DNA of 64,000 nt from NCBI GenBank assembly GCA_934167495.1, contig CAKPKP010000001.1:62001-126000 (forward strand). Direction: 5' to 3'. The DNA is from an uncultured Clostridia bacterium (GTDB lineage Bacteria; Bacillota; Clostridia; TANB77; CAG-508). The notes beneath the pieces are model-generated. The model saw only the letters and a list, made by a program, of their open reading frames with translations. It made no database searches and had not been told where the DNA came from. Position numbers and translations under genes: made by a program. Below, in pieces: positions 25,982 to 34,430 of this stretch. Each line of letters begins with the position of its first letter. Positions within the stretch are counted from its first letter, which is position 1.

Positions 25982-27613
25982 ATGGAAGAAATAAAAAAAG
26001 ATTCTAAAAAAGAAACTTTTATGCAGGGAGTAATGGCATTAATATTTTCTCAAGTTCTAATAAAAATATTAGGGTTAATATACAAAATATATTTGACAAA
26101 TAGAGAAAATTTTGGGGATGCTGGTAATGCTATTTATAATAGTGGCTATCAAATATATGCATTACTTCTTACACTATCATCAATAGGAATACCAAATGCA
26201 ATTTCAAAATTAGTATCTGAAAAATTGGCTAATGGAGATAGAGCTGGAGCTCATAGAGTTTTTAAAATAGCTTTTATAACATTTGCTATTTTAGGACTTA
26301 TTGGAACTTGTGCACTCTTCTTTGGAGCAAATTTTATAGCAAAAGTTTGGCTTGCACAAGATAATGCAGAACTAACTCTTATGGCATTATCACCAGCAAT
26401 ATTTTTTGTATCAATAGCATCAGTAATAAGAGGATATTATAGCGGAATTTCAAAACTTAAGGTGTCTGCAAATTCTCAAACATACGAACAGTTATCTAAA
26501 ACAATACTAACAGTTATATTAGTAGAAATAGTTGCACATTTTACTGCTTCAAACACAAAATTAATGGCTGCTGGAGCAACGGTAGCAACTTCACTTGCTA
26601 CATTTTTTAGTTTCTTCTATTTATATATGTGTTATAAAATTGAAAAGAAACAGGACAAAAAAATAATTCATGTAAAAGAAAATAATAAAGTAAAAGGAGA
26701 AACTGTAATATCAGTACTAAAAAAAATATTAGCAGTTTCAATCCCGATTTCTATAACAGCATTATTGTCATCAATAAATAAGAATGTAGATTCATTTACA
26801 GTAGTAAGATTTTTAACTCCAACATTAGGATATGATACTGCAACAAAATTGTATGGAATATTAGGAGGAAAAGTAGATACTTTAACTTCATTACCTTTAT
26901 CTTTTAATGTAGCTTTTGCAACAGCATTAGTTCCAGCATTAGCAACTGCTAAAGTAAAAAATGATACTAATACTATTAATAGAAGAATAAGTTTTTCATT
27001 AATGCTAACTATATTAATAGGATTACCATGCACTATAGGAATGGCTTTATTTGCAAATGAAATATTGCTAATATTATTTCCAGCTACTCCAGAAGGAGGA
27101 GTTTTACTTGCAATTTCTGCTTTTACAATAATATTTACAGTATTGTCTCAAACAATAAATGGTGCTTTACAAGGATTAGGAAAAGTAAAAATTCCAGCTA
27201 TAGCACTAGGATGTGGTGTGTTTGCTAAAATTTTATGTAATGTTTTTTTAATTCCAACAGTACTTGGTGCTAACGCTGCAGCACTTGGCTCTGTAATATG
27301 TCACATAATCGCTTTTACAATCGGATATATAGCTCTTAGAAAAACAGTGAAACTTAATTTTAGTTTAATAAGATTATTAGTAAAACCATGTATAGCAACA
27401 GGAATAATGGCAATAATATCATATAACTTATATAAAATATTATTAAATGTAGTAAGTGTTAGACTTTCTGCAATTATTGCTATGGTAGTAGCTGTAATTA
27501 TATATGTTATTTTAATTATTGTATTAAAAGTATTATCAAAAGAAGACATGAAATCATTGCCATTCGGAGATAAAATATGTAGAATTTTAGAAAAATTAAA
27601 AATTTATAAATAA
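25982..27613 (+). CDS. SpoVB/YtgP-type polysaccharide (lipid II) flippase
   Basis: This 543-residue integral membrane protein of the MOP superfamily has about 14 helices. The N-terminus QGVMALIFSQVLIKILGLIYKIYLT and the first-loop NSGYQIYALLLTLSSIGIPNAISKLVSE are diagnostic of the SpoVB/YtgP/MurJ-like polysaccharide transport group; KLYGILGGKVDTLTSLPLSF and GALQGLGKVKIPA follow. In Bacillus SpoVB is needed for spore cortex synthesis, while YtgP is a general lipid II flippase, and the sequence alone does not separate them. RBS TTGGAGA. Confidence 0.85.
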   Translation: MEEIKKDSKKETFMQGVMALIFSQVLIKILGLIYKIYLTNRENFGDAGNAIYNSGYQIYALLLTLSSIGIPNAISKLVSEKLANGDRAGAHRVFKIAFITFAILGLIGTCALFFGANFIAKVWLAQDNAELTLMALSPAIFFVSIASVIRGYYSGISKLKVSANSQTYEQLSKTILTVILVEIVAHFTASNTKLMAAGATVATSLATFFSFFYLYMCYKIEKKQDKKIIHVKENNKVKGETVISVLKKILAVSIPISITALLSSINKNVDSFTVVRFLTPTLGYDTATKLYGILGGKVDTLTSLPLSFNVAFATALVPALATAKVKNDTNTINRRISFSLMLTILIGLPCTIGMALFANEILLILFPATPEGGVLLAISAFTIIFTVLSQTINGALQGLGKVKIPAIALGCGVFAKILCNVFLIPTVLGANAAALGSVICHIIAFTIGYIALRKTVKLNFSLIRLLVKPCIATGIMAIISYNLYKILLNVVSVRLSAIIAMVVAVIIYVILIIVLKVLSKEDMKSLPFGDKICRILEKLKIYK

Positions 27614-27641
27614 AATTCACTAAACTGAAACCCAGTAAAAT

Positions 27642-27662
27642 AGCGGACTACAGGACTTGAAC
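27642..27662 (-). other. tRNA 3'-end-like fragment
   Basis: Read on the minus strand, this is the 3' part of a tRNA: T loop GTTCAAGTCC followed by TGTAGTCCGCT, the 3' side of a T stem and acceptor. No 5' half is present and the T stem does not pair. It lies in the 182-bp gap between the flippase and hup genes and may be a relic attachment site or tRNA debris. Confidence 0.35.
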
Positions 27663-27795
27663 AAAATGAAACTATTGAAAATACTGATTTTTTTGAAACA
27701 AAAATAAAAAAAAAGAAGGATTTTAGCTAAGTTTGGCGAATAAGTATAATGTAGATATAAGTTCTACATACTAAAATCTATTAGGAGGTAAAAAA

Positions 27796-28074
27796 ATGAA
27801 CAAAGCTGAATTAATCGCAGCAATAGCTGCAAAAACAGGTGAAACAAAAAAGAGTGCTGAAGAAACAATCAATGCATTCGTAGACGTAGTAACAGAATCT
27901 TTAACAAAAGGAGACAAAGTACAATTAGTTGGATTTGGTTCTTTTGAAGTAAGAAAAAGAGCAGCTAGAAAAGGAAGAAACCCACAAACTAAAGAAGAAA
28001 TAAAAATACCTGCATCAAAAGCTCCAGTATTCAAAGCTGGTAAAGCATTAAAAGATTTAGTAAATAAAAAATAA
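27796..28074 (+). CDS. hup: HU-family DNA-binding protein
   Basis: This 92-residue histone-like protein begins MNKAELIAAIAAKTGETKK and contains the family loop GFGSFEVRKRAARKGRNPQTKEEIKIPA, whose beta arm with the conserved Arg-Asn-Pro inserts in the DNA minor groove, and ends VFKAGKALKDLV. It compacts and bends the chromosome. AGGAGG is at ideal distance. A TATAAT at 27745-27750 probably drives it. Monocistronic with a terminator. Confidence 0.96.
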   Translation: MNKAELIAAIAAKTGETKKSAEETINAFVDVVTESLTKGDKVQLVGFGSFEVRKRAARKGRNPQTKEEIKIPASKAPVFKAGKALKDLVNKK

Positions 28075-28106
28075 GAGAATTTAATATATTAATATGAATT
28101 CATATT

Positions 28107-28144
28107 AGAAGATGTTAGAAAATGTTTTAACATCTTCTTTTTTG
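28107..28144 (+). terminator. Terminator after hup
   Basis: An 11-bp stem AGAAGATGTTA/TAACATCTTCT with a 10-nt loop and a T8 run. Confidence 0.85.
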
Positions 28145-28155
28145 TAAAATTAGTA

Positions 28156-28184
28156 TTGAAAAAATAAAAATATTGTAATATAAT
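28156..28184 (+). promoter_or_regulatory. SigmaA-type promoter for pyk
   Basis: TTGAAA, a 17-bp spacer and TATAAT, 39 bp upstream of the pyk start. Confidence 0.75.
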
Positions 28185-28222
28185 AATAAAATCGAATTTA
28201 GAAAGAAAAGGGGAAGTATAAA

Positions 28223-29665
28223 ATGAAAAAAGATTTTAGAAAAACAAAAATTATTTGTACTATAGGACCAGCTAGTGAAAGCAAAGAAATGTTAACAGGC
28301 CTTATGAAAGCAGGAATGAATGTAACAAGAATTAACTTTTCACATGGTGGATATGAAGAAAATGCTGTTAAAATAGCTACAATAAAAGAAACAAGAGATG
28401 AATTAGGATTACCAATAGCATTAGTATTAGATACAAAAGGTCCAGAAATAAGAACAGGTAAATTAGAATCAGGAGATGTTAAAGTAAAAATAGAAGAAGG
28501 TGCTACATTTACATTCTTATATGAAGATGTAATAGGAAATGAAACAAAAGCTTCTATTAGTTATAAAGGTTTATCAGAAGATGTAAAACCAGGATCTAGA
28601 ATATTAGTAGATGATGGTGCTATTGAATTCGAAGTACAAGAAATTGTTGGAAAAGATGTTGTTTGCAAAGCTTTAAATACAGGTATGCTTGGAAGTAGAA
28701 AAACAGTTAATGTTCCAGGATTAAAATTAAACTTACCTGCATTAGCTCAAAAAGATATAGATGATATAACAAATGGTGTAAAAGCTGGATTTGATTATAT
28801 TGCAGCTTCATTTGTAAGAAGAGCATCAGATGTACAAGAAATAAGAAACTTATTAGATGCTAATGGTGGACAAAAAGTAAAAATAATTTCAAAAATAGAA
28901 AGCCAAGAAGGTATAGATAATTTTGAAGAAATATTAGCTTTATCAGATGGTATAATGGTAGCTCGTGGAGATATGGCTGTTGAAGTTCCATTTGAACAAG
29001 TTCCAGTTATTCAAAAACATTTTATTAAAAGATGTAATGAAGTTGGAAAACCAGTTGTTACAGCTACACAAATGTTAGAATCTATGACAGCTAACCCAAG
29101 AGCAACAAGAGCTGAAGTAAGTGACGTTGCAAATGCTATATATGATAGAACAGGTGATATAATGTTATCTGGAGAATCTGCAATGGGTAAACACCCAATT
29201 ACTTGTGTTGAAACAATGGTTAAAATAGCTAAAGTTGTTGAAAACGACTTAAATTACTGGAAGAGATTTAATAATTCAGATGTAAAAATGGATGAAAAAG
29301 ATTTAGAAAGAAACATTTCATATATTACATGTGAAACAGCTAAAAACCTAAAAGCAGATGCAATAATTGCATATACTCATTCTGGAAATTCAGCTAGAAG
29401 ATTATCAGGAATGGGACCAGCTTGCCCAATATTTGCAATAACTGATGATAAGAAAACATTCTATCAATTAGGACTTTCTGCAAATGTTAATCCAATATAT
29501 ATTGAAGGAAAAGCAAGCATAGATGAAACTATAAATGCTGGTATAGAAAAATTAAAAGCAGATGGAATATTAGAATCAGGTGATGTTGCTATAATATCAG
29601 GTGGAGCTAAAATATTACAAAATAATACAGAAAACAAAATAATAGACGGAATATTAAAGATTTAA
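28223..29665 (+). CDS. pyk: Pyruvate kinase
   Basis: This 480-residue glycolytic enzyme makes ATP and pyruvate from ADP and phosphoenolpyruvate. Signatures are TKIICTIGPASESKEML, MNVTRINFSHGGYEE, LDTKGPEIRTG, the catalytic IISKIESQEGIDNFEEI, MVARGDMAVEVP and VTATQMLESMTANPRATRAEVSDVANAIYDRTG. The extra C-terminal PEP-utiliser domain of Bacillus Pyk is absent. The last domain (TENKIIDGIL) is the usual C domain. Codon choice is strongly biased to preferred codons, as in highly expressed genes. RBS AAAGGGG. Confidence 0.97.
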   Translation: MKKDFRKTKIICTIGPASESKEMLTGLMKAGMNVTRINFSHGGYEENAVKIATIKETRDELGLPIALVLDTKGPEIRTGKLESGDVKVKIEEGATFTFLYEDVIGNETKASISYKGLSEDVKPGSRILVDDGAIEFEVQEIVGKDVVCKALNTGMLGSRKTVNVPGLKLNLPALAQKDIDDITNGVKAGFDYIAASFVRRASDVQEIRNLLDANGGQKVKIISKIESQEGIDNFEEILALSDGIMVARGDMAVEVPFEQVPVIQKHFIKRCNEVGKPVVTATQMLESMTANPRATRAEVSDVANAIYDRTGDIMLSGESAMGKHPITCVETMVKIAKVVENDLNYWKRFNNSDVKMDEKDLERNISYITCETAKNLKADAIIAYTHSGNSARRLSGMGPACPIFAITDDKKTFYQLGLSANVNPIYIEGKASIDETINAGIEKLKADGILESGDVAIISGGAKILQNNTENKIIDGILKI

Positions 29666-29693
29666 TTATAGAATATTATATTAGTTACCCAAA

Positions 29694-29730
29694 AGAATCA
29701 ATATTGTTTAACAGTATTGGTTCTTTTTTT
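29694..29730 (+). terminator. Terminator after pyk
   Basis: A 13-bp stem AGAATCAATATTG/CAGTATTGGTTCT with loop TTTAA and a T7 tail. Repeat copy C begins immediately after the T tail. Confidence 0.85.
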
Positions 29731-29801
29731 ATATTATAGGAAAGTTCTCTGAACTTCCTATAATATAAATATATTGCACAGAAATTTGCTTTGCAAATTT
29801 C
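29731..29801 (+). repeat. Palindromic intergenic repeat, copy C (short form)
   Basis: The module ATATTATAGGAAAGTTCTCT...GAACTTCCTATAAT, then AAATATATTGCACAG and the small palindrome GAAATTTGC/GCAAATTTC. It is nearly identical to the first 70 bp of copy A and to copy D (53391-53450), but stops before hairpin 2. Confidence 0.8.
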
Positions 29802-29844
29802 AAAAGCAAATAATTAATAAATATTCAACACAGGTTACATAATA

Positions 29845-29873
29845 TAGACAAAATTTAAAAAATATGGTAAAAT
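29845..29873 (+). promoter_or_regulatory. Candidate promoter for the cellulase gene
   Basis: TAGACA, a 17-bp spacer and TAAAAT, 41 bp upstream of the GH5 start. Confidence 0.6.
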
Positions 29874-29914
29874 ATTCTTATTGGAAATATTTTTATAAAG
29901 ATAGGAGTAATAAT

Positions 29915-31432
29915 ATGAATTTAAAGAAAAAAATAATTTTTCTAGTTTTTATTATATCGTTCTTTAGTATTGGAAATTTAGCTTATGCTAAAGAAAATGA
30001 TTATACAAATTTACCAACAAAATACATAAATGGAAAAGAAGTAATATACGGAATAGATGGTAAACAAAATACAGTTGGTGAAGTTATAAATAGTAATAAT
30101 TTTAATTCTAAATATACTGTAAAAGCATTTAAAAATAATATAGAATTAACAAGTAGTCAACGATTAGGAACTAATACTATATTAAGGATTTATGATAAAA
30201 ATAATATAGTAAAAGAATATAATGTATTATTGTATGGAGATGTAATAGGGGATGGAAACATATCATCAATAGATTCTCTAGCAATAGTAAAAAATAAACT
30301 TCAAAAAATTAAAATTACTGATGAAATTAATTTAGAGGCAGGAAGAATAATGGTAGATGAAAGAGAAAGTAAAAAAATACCAGATTCAATAGATGCATTA
30401 GCAATTGTAAAATACAAACTAGGAAAATATGAAATAGAACAAGGTAAGAAAATAGATAATAAAGATGACGATAAAAATGATAACAAAGATGATAATAAAA
30501 ATGAGAATGAAGATATAACAATAGATACTAATACTCCTGTTGGAAAACATGGAAAATTATCAGTTGTTGGAAAAAATCTTGTAGATAAAAATTTAAATAA
30601 TTATCAATTAAAAGGTGTAAGTACTCATGGAATAGCATGGTTCCCTCAATATGTAAATAAAGATACTTTTAAATACATGAGAGATGAATGGGGAATAAAT
30701 GTTGTAAGATTAGCTATGTATAGTGATCCAAATGCAGGATATTCATTGCAACAACATAAAGTTGTAAAAGCAGGAGTACAATATGCTACAGAACTTGGAA
30801 TGTATGTTATAATAGACTGGCATATATTAAGTGACGGAAATCCTAATATATATAAAACTCAAGCTATTAGTTTCTTTACAGAAATGACAAATGAATATAA
30901 AAATAATGATAATGTAATTTATGAAATATGTAATGAACCAAATGGAGATGTTCAATGGAGTAGAGATATAAAACCATATGCAGAAGAAGTTATAGCAAAA
31001 ATTAGAGAAATAGATTCAGATGCAATTATTATATGTGGTACGCCAACATGGTCACAAGATGTAGATATAGTAGCAAATGATCCTATTAAGGGGTATAAGA
31101 ATATAATGTATACTTTACATTTTTATGCTGGAACTCATAAAGAATATTTAAGAAATAAGGCGAAAGTTGCTATAGATGCAGGTTTACCTTTATTTGTAAC
31201 AGAATTTGGTATATCTGATGCATCAGGAAATGGAAAATTAGATGAACAAGAAGGAAATGTATGGATAGACTTTTTAAATAAAAATAATATTAGTTGGGTT
31301 TGTTGGAATTTGTCAAACAAAAATGAAAGTTCATCTTTAATTTCTTCAAGTACAAATAAGATAACGAATTGGAATGATACTGAGCTTTCAGATGAAGGAA
31401 GATGGTTGATAAATGCTATAAAAAGAAAATAA
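29915..31432 (+). CDS. GH5 endoglucanase with N-terminal dockerin-like domain
   Basis: This 505-residue secreted enzyme starts at ATG 29915 (AGGAG upstream). It has a signal peptide (residues 1-25, ending LAYA), a beta-rich leader, then two dockerin-like Ca-binding repeats: GDVIGDGNISSIDSLAIVKN and IPDSIDALAIVKYKLGKY (about 105-170). An Asp/Asn/Lys linker with DDKNDNKDDN leads to a GH5 barrel of the Cel5A (GH5_2) type: GVSTHGIAWF, NVVRLAMY, VIIDWHIL, acid/base Glu in ICNEPNGD, TLHFYAGTH, nucleophile Glu in VTEFGISD and WVCWNLSNK. It should cut internal beta-1,4-glucan bonds. A dockerin at the N-terminus is unusual; most are C-terminal. A decayed dockerin lies just downstream. Confidence 0.88.
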   Translation: MNLKKKIIFLVFIISFFSIGNLAYAKENDYTNLPTKYINGKEVIYGIDGKQNTVGEVINSNNFNSKYTVKAFKNNIELTSSQRLGTNTILRIYDKNNIVKEYNVLLYGDVIGDGNISSIDSLAIVKNKLQKIKITDEINLEAGRIMVDERESKKIPDSIDALAIVKYKLGKYEIEQGKKIDNKDDDKNDNKDDNKNENEDITIDTNTPVGKHGKLSVVGKNLVDKNLNNYQLKGVSTHGIAWFPQYVNKDTFKYMRDEWGINVVRLAMYSDPNAGYSLQQHKVVKAGVQYATELGMYVIIDWHILSDGNPNIYKTQAISFFTEMTNEYKNNDNVIYEICNEPNGDVQWSRDIKPYAEEVIAKIREIDSDAIIICGTPTWSQDVDIVANDPIKGYKNIMYTLHFYAGTHKEYLRNKAKVAIDAGLPLFVTEFGISDASGNGKLDEQEGNVWIDFLNKNNISWVCWNLSNKNESSSLISSSTNKITNWNDTELSDEGRWLINAIKRK

Positions 31433-31444
31433 CCTCTTAGATAT

Positions 31445-31681
31445 CTACAGATTATGTAGCTATTATAAGTAAAGACGGAGGATATTATCTTATTGATCCA
31501 AATGATACAAACATAATTAAAACAGGAGATAGAATTATATTTGGAAAAAATATAGTGATGATACATATTACTCTATTAATGAGTACAAGAAAACAATAGA
31601 GGAACAGATGCAGTACCATCTGCAATAGATGCTTTGATGATTGTAAAACATAAACTAGGTAAATATAGAATTGTTCAATAA
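31445..31681 (+). pseudogene. Remnant of another dockerin-bearing gene
   Basis: After the cellulase stop, one frame reads YVAIISKDGGYYLIDPND and TNIIKTGDRIIFG (to a stop near 31600). Another frame then reads RGTDAVPSAIDALMIVKHKL and GKYRIVQ before a stop at 31679-31681, clearly the end of a dockerin repeat and similar to IDALAIVKYKLGKYEIEQ of the cellulase. No start codon with an RBS is present and the frame is broken, so this is the decayed 3' end of a paralogue. Confidence 0.65.
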
Positions 31682-31693
31682 AAATGGAAAATA

Positions 31694-31738
31694 AAAAGTT
31701 CACTTAGTAATAATAAAAATATAATAAGTGAACTTTTT
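31694..31738 (+). terminator. Rho-independent terminator
   Basis: A 13-bp stem AAAAGTTCACTTA/TAAGTGAACTTTT with an 18-nt loop and T tail, closing the cellulase region. Confidence 0.75.
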
Positions 31739-31803
31739 AATATATTATTTGATATATTATAGAAAATTTTTCAAAAATTCAAAATTATTTTTATAAATAT
31801 GTA

Positions 31804-31832
31804 TTGCAAAAAGAAATAATATACTGTAAAAT
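31804..31832 (+). promoter_or_regulatory. Promoter for the GA-repeat surface protein locus
   Basis: TTGCAA, a 17-bp spacer and TAAAAT, 36 bp before the ATG at 31868, whose RBS is AAAGGAGATG (31851-31860). Confidence 0.65.
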
Positions 31833-31867
31833 AAAAATGAAGTAAAAAATAAAGGAGATGTAAACAA

Positions 31868-31927
31868 ATGAAAAGCGTTGGCGCTGTAGAGAGAGAGAGA
31901 GAGAGAGAGCTATACTTTAAGAAATAG
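31868..31927 (+). CDS. Short ORF opening the phase-variable surface-protein gene (OFF reading)
   Basis: The ATG at 31868 has the best RBS of the locus (AAAGGAGATG, 7 bp spacing). It reads MKSVGAV, then ERERERE from the GA tract, then LYFKK and a stop at 31925-31927 (19 residues). With one more GA unit the frame instead reads SYTLRNREKTMYNNEARD and runs without a stop into the 641-codon ORF below. Loss of two units has the same effect. So I read this as the true 5' end of that gene in its out-of-frame state, rather than as an independent peptide. Confidence 0.65.
   Translation: MKSVGAVERERERELYFKK
31889..31909 (+). repeat. (GA)10 dinucleotide microsatellite inside a start-proximal ORF
   Basis: Twenty-one bases of strictly alternating GA, the only long pure dinucleotide tract I noticed in the window. 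It lies 21 bp after a strongly supported start codon, so slipped-strand mispairing would change the frame. Confidence 0.9.
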
Positions 31928-31937
31928 AGAAAAAACA

Positions 31938-33863
31938 ATGTATAACAATGAAGCAAGGGACATTTTTAAAAATGGCTCTATTTTTGGTGTAAAAAAACAA
32001 GAGTCGGCAATAACATTAATAGCATTAGTTTTAACAATCGTGGTATTATTAATATTAGCAGGAATAACGTTAAATGCAGTTATTGGAGAAAATGGAATAT
32101 TAGATAAATCAAAAACAGCAGCGAATGAATATAAAATAGCACAATATAAGGAAAGAATAGAAATAATAACAGCAGGGGAACAATCTAAAAAGATAATTGA
32201 TAATTTACCTAAATCTTTAAAAGATTTAGTAGTAGAAAGATTAGAAAGTGAAGAAAATGCTTATTGGGTAAAAACAGTAAAAACAACTGAAGAAGATCCA
32301 GAACTAGAAGAAAATCAAATAAAAGTAATAACACAAGATAAATATATAATAGTAGCAGAAATAGAAGACGGAAAAGTAACATTTATAACAATAGAAATAG
32401 ATAATGGAGAGCCTTATCCAAGTCTAGAAGCAGAAGTAATGCCACTAGAAGGACAAGAAGATGAAAATATAAAAATAAAAGTAAACGCAGAGGTAGGAAA
32501 AACAAGTAAAACTACAAAAATAGATACAATAGAATTAATAAAAGAAGGAACAGTGCTAGAAACAAGAAATTATAATGAATTGCAAGTAAACGACACATTT
32601 GAAGTAGAAGAAAATGGAACATATAGAATAAAAGCAACAACAAATCAAAAAAGAAGTACTAGTAGAAAAGTAGAAGTAAATGTACAATCAATAGAAAGTT
32701 CAATACAGATAAGTGCAGAACCAACAACAGAAATAGCAAGAAATACAGAGAATCCAGGAACAAAAAATGGAATAGAAACTGGACCAATAACAGTAACAAT
32801 AAAGTATGAAGAAATAGGATTACAGAAACAATATAGTATAGATGGAGCGAATTGGATAAATATAGAAGAAACAACTGTAAAGATACCAGTAACAGAAAAC
32901 ATAAAAATAAAAGCAAGATATACAGATGGAAGTAATTCATACAAATTAACAAAATATGATGTACAAAATGTAGATAATATAGCACCAACATTTACAAAAT
33001 ATGATGCAACAGTAAAAGAAACAACAATAACAGCAACAGGTGAAGCAACAGATACAGCAAGTGAGGGAGCAAAAAGCGGAATAGAAGGAATATTAAAATA
33101 CGAATATAGTATAGATGGAGAAAATTATCAAAATGAAAATACATTTACAGTAACAGTATCAGGAAATTATACAATATATATAAAAGCTATAGACAAAGCT
33201 GGAAACGAAACAATAGTAAGTAAAACAGTGGAAGTTGCAATTTATACAATAACTTATGATGCGAACGGTGGAACTGGTGCACCAGAAGCTCAAATAAAAA
33301 TAGGAGGACAAGATTTAATATTAAGTTCTACTTATCCAACAAAATCAGGATACGCTTTTGCAGGTTGGGCAGAAAATGATAAAACTATTGCAGAATATAC
33401 AACTGAAAGCGTATATAGTAAAGATAAAGATGCTTATTTTTATGCAGTATGGATTAAATCAAGTATTAATTTTAGTAGTAGTAGTGAAGTTGAAAAAGAA
33501 TGCAAATTGGGTGTTAGTCCACTTTTTCCAGTGGGTACTAAAATAACTTATAGTATATCTGCTTATTATGTAGTTACAGGTATGGATAATGGACATTCAA
33601 TTTATCAACAGCAAGGTTTTGACTTAGCAACAACAACACCATCAACAACAGGAGAATATGTAATAGTAGGAAAAACAGGTGGATATGTTCGTATAAATGA
33701 AAATGTGGTAAGATCATCTGGTAGCTTTGTTACTAATAAAAATGGAGAAACTTTAAGTGTAGCTATCAAGGTACCAGAACATACTTCTAAAGGAACTTCT
33801 TCAGATAGTTATTATTGGACTAGAACTAATACGGTAAATCTTACTATAAAGATTTCTAATTGA
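31938..33863 (+). CDS. Large surface protein with type IV pilin-like leader, Ig-like domains and InlB-type repeat
   Basis: This is a 641-codon ORF. After a basic 24-residue leader comes a pilin/pseudopilin-type hydrophobic segment (AITLIALVLTIVVLLILAGI, about 25-44) followed by NGILDKSKTAANEYKIAQYK, the form common in clostridial surface proteins. The middle has Ig-like or chitobiase-like modules (KQYSIDGANWINIEETT, LKYEYSIDGENYQNE, YTIYIKAIDKAGNETIV), then a Listeria-Bacteroides repeat (YTITYDANGGTGAPEAQIK to FYAVW, about 435-510), and a Ser/Thr-rich end. It is likely displayed on the cell surface for adhesion. The ATG at 31938 has only a weak RBS (AGAGAAAA). The strong start is at 31868, out of frame by one GA unit, which implies phase-variable expression. 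Confidence 0.8.
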   Translation: MYNNEARDIFKNGSIFGVKKQESAITLIALVLTIVVLLILAGITLNAVIGENGILDKSKTAANEYKIAQYKERIEIITAGEQSKKIIDNLPKSLKDLVVERLESEENAYWVKTVKTTEEDPELEENQIKVITQDKYIIVAEIEDGKVTFITIEIDNGEPYPSLEAEVMPLEGQEDENIKIKVNAEVGKTSKTTKIDTIELIKEGTVLETRNYNELQVNDTFEVEENGTYRIKATTNQKRSTSRKVEVNVQSIESSIQISAEPTTEIARNTENPGTKNGIETGPITVTIKYEEIGLQKQYSIDGANWINIEETTVKIPVTENIKIKARYTDGSNSYKLTKYDVQNVDNIAPTFTKYDATVKETTITATGEATDTASEGAKSGIEGILKYEYSIDGENYQNENTFTVTVSGNYTIYIKAIDKAGNETIVSKTVEVAIYTITYDANGGTGAPEAQIKIGGQDLILSSTYPTKSGYAFAGWAENDKTIAEYTTESVYSKDKDAYFYAVWIKSSINFSSSSEVEKECKLGVSPLFPVGTKITYSISAYYVVTGMDNGHSIYQQQGFDLATTTPSTTGEYVIVGKTGGYVRINENVVRSSGSFVTNKNGETLSVAIKVPEHTSKGTSSDSYYWTRTNTVNLTIKISN

Positions 33864-33888
33864 AATTATTAAAAGTTTAGTAATTAAT

Positions 33889-33934
33889 AAACAAGGCGAA
33901 CATTGCAAATTTTATGCAAATGTCCGCTTTTGTT
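33889..33934. terminator. Bidirectional terminator hairpin related to the repeat family
   Basis: AACAAGGCGAACATTGCA pairs imperfectly with TGCAAATGTCCGCTTTTGTT. The 3' arm ATGTCCGCTTTTGTT equals that of hairpin 2 in repeat copy A. It lies between the surface protein gene and the convergent cotJC 3' half. Confidence 0.65.
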
Positions 33935-33956
33935 TTATTCTAACACAATTGTACTT

Positions 33957-34268
33957 TTAATTTTGATTACATCCACAATCTTTACCTGGCATGTAGAATT
34001 TTTTCTCTGCTAATTTTTCTTGAACACCGTTTAATGCTTCTCCAAATCTCTGGAAGTGAACGATTTCTCTTTCTCTTAAAAATTTTAATACATCTACAAC
34101 GTCTGGGTCATCAGCACAAAGGTCTATTAATTTTTCATATGTTGCTCTTGCTTTTTGTTCTGCTGCTAAATCCTCTGTTAAATCAGCAACAGGATCTCCT
34201 TTGACAGCTAATACAGATGTTGAAAAAGGCATTCCAGAAGCAGATTGTGGATATACACCCCAACCATG
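33957..34268 (-). CDS. cotJC: cotJC, 3' half (C-terminal part of CotJC), separated by intervening element
   Basis: On the minus strand, from about 34268 the frame reads HGWGVYPQSASGMPFSTSVL, AVKGDPVADLTEDLAAEQKA, RATYEKLIDL and DPDVVDVLKFLREREIVHFQ. These are the last two helices of the manganese-catalase-like spore coat protein CotJC, with Glu/His metal-ligand positions, and a Cys-rich tail DCGCNQN. No RBS precedes the first ATG (34232) and upstream the frame leaves homology at about 34268. The missing N-terminal half is encoded 5 kb away at 39259-39582 on the same strand and in matching register, so this is exon-like DNA awaiting excision, not a free gene. Confidence 0.85.
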   Translation of the reverse strand, partial: HGWGVYPQSASGMPFSTSVLAVKGDPVADLTEDLAAEQKARATYEKLIDLCADDPDVVDVLKFLREREIVHFQRFGEALNGVQEKLAEKKFYMPGKDCGCNQN

Positions 34269-34401
34269 TGGGGTGTGTTTGTAAACTATCCAAAATAATA
34301 AGATTTATAATAAATGCTGATTTTGTATAAGAAATTTTGTGCCTATTATTAATTATATTATGATTAAAATTGATTGTAAGGGCACTATATTATTTTTATA
34401 G

Positions 34402-34430
34402 TTGATTTTTTATGTAAAATAGTGTAAAAT
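34402..34430 (+). promoter_or_regulatory. SigmaA-type promoter in the element
   Basis: TTGATT, a 17-bp spacer and TAAAAT, about 105 bp before the ORF at 34536. Confidence 0.6.

Noticed and set aside
31135..31566. Minus-strand ORF of 143 codons over the cellulase 3' end
   Set aside because: It is a shadow of the GH5 frame, with no RBS and composition typical of antisense AT-rich DNA.
33957..34232. A free-standing 91-residue manganese catalase-like gene
   Set aside because: No RBS at 34232 and homology continues upstream to 34268 in the same frame, where the split with the 39259-39582 half occurs.
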